A DNA stretch of 9,948 nucleotides, taken from Bifidobacterium breve (GTDB lineage: Bacteria; Actinomycetota; Actinomycetes; S36-B12). The notes beneath the pieces are model-generated. The model saw nothing but the letters and a program-made list of their open reading frames with translations, did no database searches and was not told the origin of the DNA. This document shows positions 6,312-9,948 of this stretch, one piece after another (the stretch's first letter is position 1; every line of letters starts with the position of its first letter). The stretch is from NCBI GenBank assembly GCA_945885645.1, contig CAMCYV010000039.1:1-9948 (forward strand), read 5' to 3'. Both the position numbers and the translations under genes were made by a program.

Positions 6312-7252
6312 TGGATGATTCATTTTTTCAACGCGTGTATCCCCAATACAATCACCGCATTCCGGTTATTAGTCGAGCCGATGGTTCTGTTGAATTCGGC
6401 GACTACCAATTGTCACGAGCCCCAAGTTCGAAAAGTGTTGAGTGGTTCATGTCACTGGATGGTTCTCGAAGCGCCAAACAGGCCAGCATCGAGTGGTGCG
6501 AACAAATCGGGGTTCCCCAACACGTGGTCACACGATTGCTGATTGACGGATTTGAGTCAGGAGCGCTCGTTGACTCTCGCACCCCACCACGCACCGCACG
6601 CTGGCTCAATGAAAGGAACAGGGATCGTACTCACACTGATGTTGCCTGTGCCCAAAAGCATTTGATTGATTACACGGATAAATCACCCAAGCAGGATGCC
6701 GCTGAAATCATTGACCACCGAAGTTCAGTTCAAATTGAGCTGGTGGGTCAAGGCCCACTGGCTAAGGCGATCCATCAACTAGGACGTGATTCAGGGTATG
6801 AATTCACCCACCGGAGATCTTGCGCATCCGTCGTTGTTTTTGTGAGCAGAGCTCACCCACGAGTTTTTGAACATCCAAATTCGCATCTATGTTCACTACC
6901 CCACCTTCACGTGGGGACACGCTTGGACAGCGCGCAAATTGGTCCCCTCGTGATTCCTGGCGAAAGTTCCTGCTTTCGTTGCGCCCAACTGCATCACCGC
7001 GATTCCTCGCCCGACTGGATGGGCGTTGATCTGCAGTGGCGACACCATGCAAACTCCGGAGAAGCTGACTCGATCCTGAACTACCAAAGCGCTGCCTACA
7101 CACTGTTGCTTCTTCGACACTGGATGGACGGGATGGCAATCACGAATACCGTGTGGAGAGCGGGTCTCCCGTGGCTACATTTTCGAGCCCAACCGGCGCT
7201 ACCGCACCCTTTGTGCGGATGTCAGCTTCACACATCCGACTTCGCCGGGTAA
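6311..7252 (+). CDS. E1/TOMM-like protein (Rv3196-type, leader-peptide-binding/ThiF-like fold)
   Basis: 313 residues from ATG 6311; a TTG at 6257 in frame would add 18 poorly motivated residues. The N-terminal third (about 12-92) has a winged-helix-like composition. It is followed by a Rossmann-type loop VGQGPLAKAI (about 145-154). Then comes the diagnostic run HVGTRLDSAQIGPLVIPGES with CFRC (C221, C224) and QLHHRDSSPDWM, resembling the E1-like peptide-binding proteins of thiazole/oxazole-modified microcin clusters (TIGR03882). The C-terminal HPLCGCQLH (C302, C304) would complete a CxxC/CxC structural zinc site. An E1 catalytic adenylating residue set is not apparent, so it is probably an inactive, peptide-binding member. 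No YcaO, dehydrogenase or precursor gene is in the window, making it an orphan. No Shine-Dalgarno is seen; CACACT lies six bases upstream. The ABC1 kinase follows after 70 bp. Confidence 0.66.
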   Translation: MDDSFFQRVYPQYNHRIPVISRADGSVEFGDYQLSRAPSSKSVEWFMSLDGSRSAKQASIEWCEQIGVPQHVVTRLLIDGFESGALVDSRTPPRTARWLNERNRDRTHTDVACAQKHLIDYTDKSPKQDAAEIIDHRSSVQIELVGQGPLAKAIHQLGRDSGYEFTHRRSCASVVVFVSRAHPRVFEHPNSHLCSLPHLHVGTRLDSAQIGPLVIPGESSCFRCAQLHHRDSSPDWMGVDLQWRHHANSGEADSILNYQSAAYTLLLLRHWMDGMAITNTVWRAGLPWLHFRAQPALPHPLCGCQLHTSDFAG

Positions 7253-7322
7253 ATGCACCGGATAAACATCGGCGGGGAAGCCCGACCGCGCATGAATCTG
7301 CCTTTGGCCACACAATAGGAGC

Positions 7323-8657
7323 GTGCCAGAACTACCAAAAAATGCGTTCACCCGCGGGATCCGGATGGCGTCACTGCCGGCAACCTACGCGGGCCGGACG
7401 GCGCTTGGCTTCGGAAAGCGAGTTGGCGGTAAACCCGCCGAAGCAATTGCGGCAGAAATGTCCGCCCGTACGGCTGAACAAATGTTTAAGGTGCTGGGCG
7501 AGCTCAAGGGTGGCGCGATGAAACTCGGCCAGGCTATGAGCGTTTTTGAAGCCGCACTCCCCGAAGAATTCGCGGCTCCATATCGAGCAATGTTGACCAA
7601 ATTGCAGGACTCCGCTCCCGCAATGCCAACCAGCGCTATTCACAAAATCTTGGCCGAGGAACTCGGTGAAGACTGGCGCGATCGATTCATTGAATTTAAT
7701 GACCAACCTGCCGCGGCGGCGTCAATTGGCCAAGTCCATAGGGCAACCTGGCATGACGGGCGTGTTGTTGCCGTCAAAGTGCAATACCCAGGCGCCGATA
7801 AAGCACTCATAGCCGATTTGAATCAGATGATCCGGATGGGAAAACTCTTCGCTGGATGGATTCCAGGCCTTGACATCAAACCACTACTTGAGGAGTTAAA
7901 AGAGCGAGCCATTGAGGAACTTGACTACCTTCTCGAGTCACAGAATCAACGGGCGTTTGCGGTTGCATTCGAAGGTGATCCTGATTTTCACATTCCCCAT
8001 GTTCTCGCAGCAGCCCCACATGTTTTAGTCAGTGAATGGATTGATGGTCGTCCGCTTTCAGACATCATTGCGCAGGGAACACGGGCTGAGCGTGATCGCG
8101 CCGGTTTGCTTTATGAGCGGTTCCTGTTAGCCGGTCCCTCGCGGGCAGGGCTTTTGCACGCTGACCCGCACCCCGGCAACTTTCGGATTACAGCCGAAGA
8201 CAAGTTGTGCGTATTGGATTTTGGCGCTGTATCTCGGCTCCCTGACGGCTTACCCGTTGCCATGGGAACCCTCCTGCGAATTGCCCAGAGTGGAAATGCA
8301 GAAGACGTACTTGAGGGGTTGCGCGCTGAAGGGTTTGTGAAACCCAATATTGACGTCGACGCCGATGCGGTTCTGAGTTACCTCGAACCCTTTGTTGAGC
8401 CAACTCGCTATGAAAGTTTTCACTTCAATCGTGACTGGATCCGCGGGGAATTCGTCAGGATCAATGACATGAAAAGTCCTGACTTCACCATTGGGCTCAA
8501 AATCAATCTGCCGCCCTCCTATGCACTGATCCACCGGGTATGGATGGGAAGTATCGCGGTGTTGTGTCAACTCGATGCCAACGTGCCCGTACTCGCGGAA
8601 CTCAACGCCTGGGTACCTGGCTTTATGGTTGAAAACGTTACTGCTGAACGTGAATAA
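7323..8657 (+). CDS. ABC1/ADCK/COQ8-family atypical protein kinase-like protein
   Basis: 444 residues. The family's N-terminal hallmark LKGGAMKLGQ (K67, G69, Q70) is present with the KxGQ motif. An alanine-rich nucleotide loop follows at 130-134 (PAAAASIGQVH), then the ATP lysine K152 in VAVKVQ, the catalytic HADPHPGN loop (H279-N286, D281) and DFG at 299-301. Family members use the ATP site for ATPase or small-molecule functions linked to lipid metabolism in COQ8; the substrate of the actinobacterial type is unknown. There is no obvious TM segment. The GTG at 7323 gives an N-terminus (VPELPKNAFTRG) matching the usual form. AGGAG lies one base before it, too close to act as a normal Shine-Dalgarno, and CACAAT six bases upstream suggests a leaderless start; ATG 7365 is less likely. 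Its stop overlaps the helicase gene by 20 bp, tail to tail. Confidence 0.9.
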   Translation: MPELPKNAFTRGIRMASLPATYAGRTALGFGKRVGGKPAEAIAAEMSARTAEQMFKVLGELKGGAMKLGQAMSVFEAALPEEFAAPYRAMLTKLQDSAPAMPTSAIHKILAEELGEDWRDRFIEFNDQPAAAASIGQVHRATWHDGRVVAVKVQYPGADKALIADLNQMIRMGKLFAGWIPGLDIKPLLEELKERAIEELDYLLESQNQRAFAVAFEGDPDFHIPHVLAAAPHVLVSEWIDGRPLSDIIAQGTRAERDRAGLLYERFLLAGPSRAGLLHADPHPGNFRITAEDKLCVLDFGAVSRLPDGLPVAMGTLLRIAQSGNAEDVLEGLRAEGFVKPNIDVDADAVLSYLEPFVEPTRYESFHFNRDWIRGEFVRINDMKSPDFTIGLKINLPPSYALIHRVWMGSIAVLCQLDANVPVLAELNAWVPGFMVENVTAERE

Positions 8658-9948
8658 TTTCTAAAAGTTGCTCACCGTACTCAGTCAGTTTTGCTGGGCC
8701 AACTCCAGGAATTGCTGAAAGCTCGTCGAAATCACGTGGCATCAGTTCAGCCATTGCGGTCAGGGTTGCATCAGTGAACACAATGTAAGCGGGAACGTTT
8801 TTTTCCAGTGACCTTTCCTTGCGCCACGCTCGCAAACTTTCAAAAATCATTTCATTGGGTTCCCCGGGACATTTTTGGCAGCGACCAATTGTTCGCTCAG
8901 AGGGAGTTACCAGTCCCTTACCGCATACTCGACACGGTTTAGGGCCAGTTCTTTTACGATTGTGCGTTACTTGCGAACTGCCCCGCACCACTGAACCAGC
9001 AACGCTCATTCCCCCGTTAACACTTGCACCCTCCAAGCCGTGCGGCTCAGGTACAAAAAACCTGCTCAAGGATCGAGTCGCTTTCCCTCCAGGGGCCCGC
9101 GACTTACCCCAGCTCACCTCAAGAATGCGAGCCGCACGGGTAATTCCAACATAAGCCAGTCTTCTTTCTTCATCGACGCCATCCTCAGAGTCGGCATAGG
9201 ACAGGGGAAGCAACCCTTCACTGCACCCCACGAGAAAGACCACGGGCCATTCCAACCCTTTTGCTGAATGGATTGAGGCAAGGGTGACTGCATCCGCTGT
9301 GGGTGCATGTTCAACTGATGCACGTGCATCAAGGTCTGCGATGAAATCGCTCAGTGAGGTATTGGGATCCGTTTCCTCGGCCATGGTCATCAATGCGAGT
9401 AACGACTCCCACTTTTCGCGAACCGCCCCGCTACCACGGGGGGCCTGCGGGCTCCACCCGGTTCCTGACAGAACATCGCGGACATGTTCAGCAAGATTAG
9501 TCGGAGATAGTCCCGTGTTTTTTGCATCACCTCGCAGGAGCGTCAAAGCCGATTTGACCTCGGGTCTTTCGAAAAAACGTTCGGTGCCGCGCAGAACGAG
9601 CGGGATATCCAGATTCGTGAGTGCTGTTTCACATTCAGCAGACTGCGCGTTGATTCGAAAAAGAATCGCAATATCGGCTGCCGCCGTTCCCGAATCGATA
9701 AGTTCTTTAATCGCCTGAGCAACATTTTCTGCTTCATTTTGGTCATCGGCATAAGCCGAGATTCTGGGAGCGACGCCCGATTCTTGCTGGGAACGCAGTA
9801 CCAACGCCTTGGTTCGCGTATCACCGTTAATAACCGCATTGGCCATCTTCACAATTTCCGGTGAACAGCGATAACAACGAACCAATTCAATTTGGGTTGC
9901 GCTGGGGTAGGTCGCAACAAAGTCGCGCAAGTACTTCGAGCTCGCGCC
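8638..9948 (-). CDS. uvrD2: UvrD2-type superfamily 1 DNA helicase, C-terminal part (truncated by window edge)
   Basis: 436 residues are visible, in frame from the right edge (GASSKYLRDF onward). The N-terminal half with the Walker motifs lies outside. Present are the post-motif III arginine region (CYRCSPEIV, about 25-33), RGTERFFERPE (about 120-130), motif V (VTLASIHSAKGLEWPVVFLV, about 221-240) and motif VI (EERRLAYVGITRA, about 260-272). A tetracysteine CRVC...CQKC (about C339, C342, C357, C360) and a C-terminal HRDC domain (about 365-436) follow, the arrangement of actinobacterial UvrD2. UvrD2 is a 3'-5' DNA helicase, and the tetracysteine is needed for unwinding by the mycobacterial enzyme. 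The sequence CYRCSP replaces the usual N/DYRSSP. Its stop lies inside the ABC1 coding region on the opposite strand, and no whiB7 gene lies between, unlike M. tuberculosis. Confidence 0.93.
   Translation of the reverse strand, partial: GASSKYLRDFVATYPSATQIELVRCYRCSPEIVKMANAVINGDTRTKALVLRSQQESGVAPRISAYADDQNEAENVAQAIKELIDSGTAAADIAILFRINAQSAECETALTNLDIPLVLRGTERFFERPEVKSALTLLRGDAKNTGLSPTNLAEHVRDVLSGTGWSPQAPRGSGAVREKWESLLALMTMAEETDPNTSLSDFIADLDARASVEHAPTADAVTLASIHSAKGLEWPVVFLVGCSEGLLPLSYADSEDGVDEERRLAYVGITRAARILEVSWGKSRAPGGKATRSLSRFFVPEPHGLEGASVNGGMSVAGSVVRGSSQVTHNRKRTGPKPCRVCGKGLVTPSERTIGRCQKCPGEPNEMIFESLRAWRKERSLEKNVPAYIVFTDATLTAMAELMPRDFDELSAIPGVGPAKLTEYGEQLLEIIHVQQ

Overview
The window looks like chromosomal DNA of an actinomycete (Actinomycetota) of moderate GC content, roughly 50-55% by eye. 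The placement rests on gene content and order. A UPF0182 membrane protein, a PDZ/Lon-like serine protease, a DUF2342 metalloprotease, an orphan E1/TOMM-type protein, a DUF5679 zinc ribbon, an ABC1-family kinase and a UvrD2-type helicase (tetracysteine plus HRDC tail) lie together. From memory this is the neighbourhood of Mycobacterium tuberculosis Rv3193c-Rv3198c. The GC is lower than in mycobacteria or streptomycetes, and intergenic gaps are short, so a small-genome aquatic actinobacterium is possible, but this is inference only.

Layout. Minus strand, read right to left from 4684: DUF5679 zinc ribbon (4684-4526), a strong terminator (4478-4446), DUF2342 metalloprotease (4342-3017), a directly abutting NUDIX hydrolase (3016-2453), a 154-bp gap with a perfect DnaA-box 9-mer and a perfect inverted repeat, a 53-residue single-pass membrane protein (2298-2137), the PDZ/Lon-like protease (2088-1006), and the N-terminal seven-TM part of UPF0182 running off the left edge. 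Plus strand from 4919: M20 metallopeptidase (4919-6223), the E1/TOMM-like protein (6311-7252) and the ABC1 kinase (7323-8657). The kinase converges on, and overlaps by 20 bp, the UvrD2-type helicase, which runs off the right edge on the minus strand.

How the genes may work together. Proteolysis and peptide handling dominate: a membrane-anchored PDZ/Lon-like protease, a DUF2342 metalloprotease, an M20 metallopeptidase, and an E1-fold peptide-binding type protein with no recognisable cyclodehydratase, dehydrogenase or precursor peptide beside it. An atypical kinase and a tiny zinc ribbon complete the conserved group. Their joint role is not established. No phage, IS element, CRISPR array, tRNA or rRNA is visible.

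Expression signals are of two kinds. The DUF5679 gene and the small membrane protein have Shine-Dalgarno-like leaders, and the NUDIX start is coupled to the preceding stop. Six other genes have no well-placed Shine-Dalgarno sequence and instead show an nAnnnT hexamer exactly six bases before the chosen start codon, the spacing expected for leaderless transcripts. This is the most useful unexpected pattern in the window. The others are a 19-bp palindrome on the putative PDZ-protease promoter and a cluster of DnaA-box-like 9-mers before the E1/TOMM-like gene.
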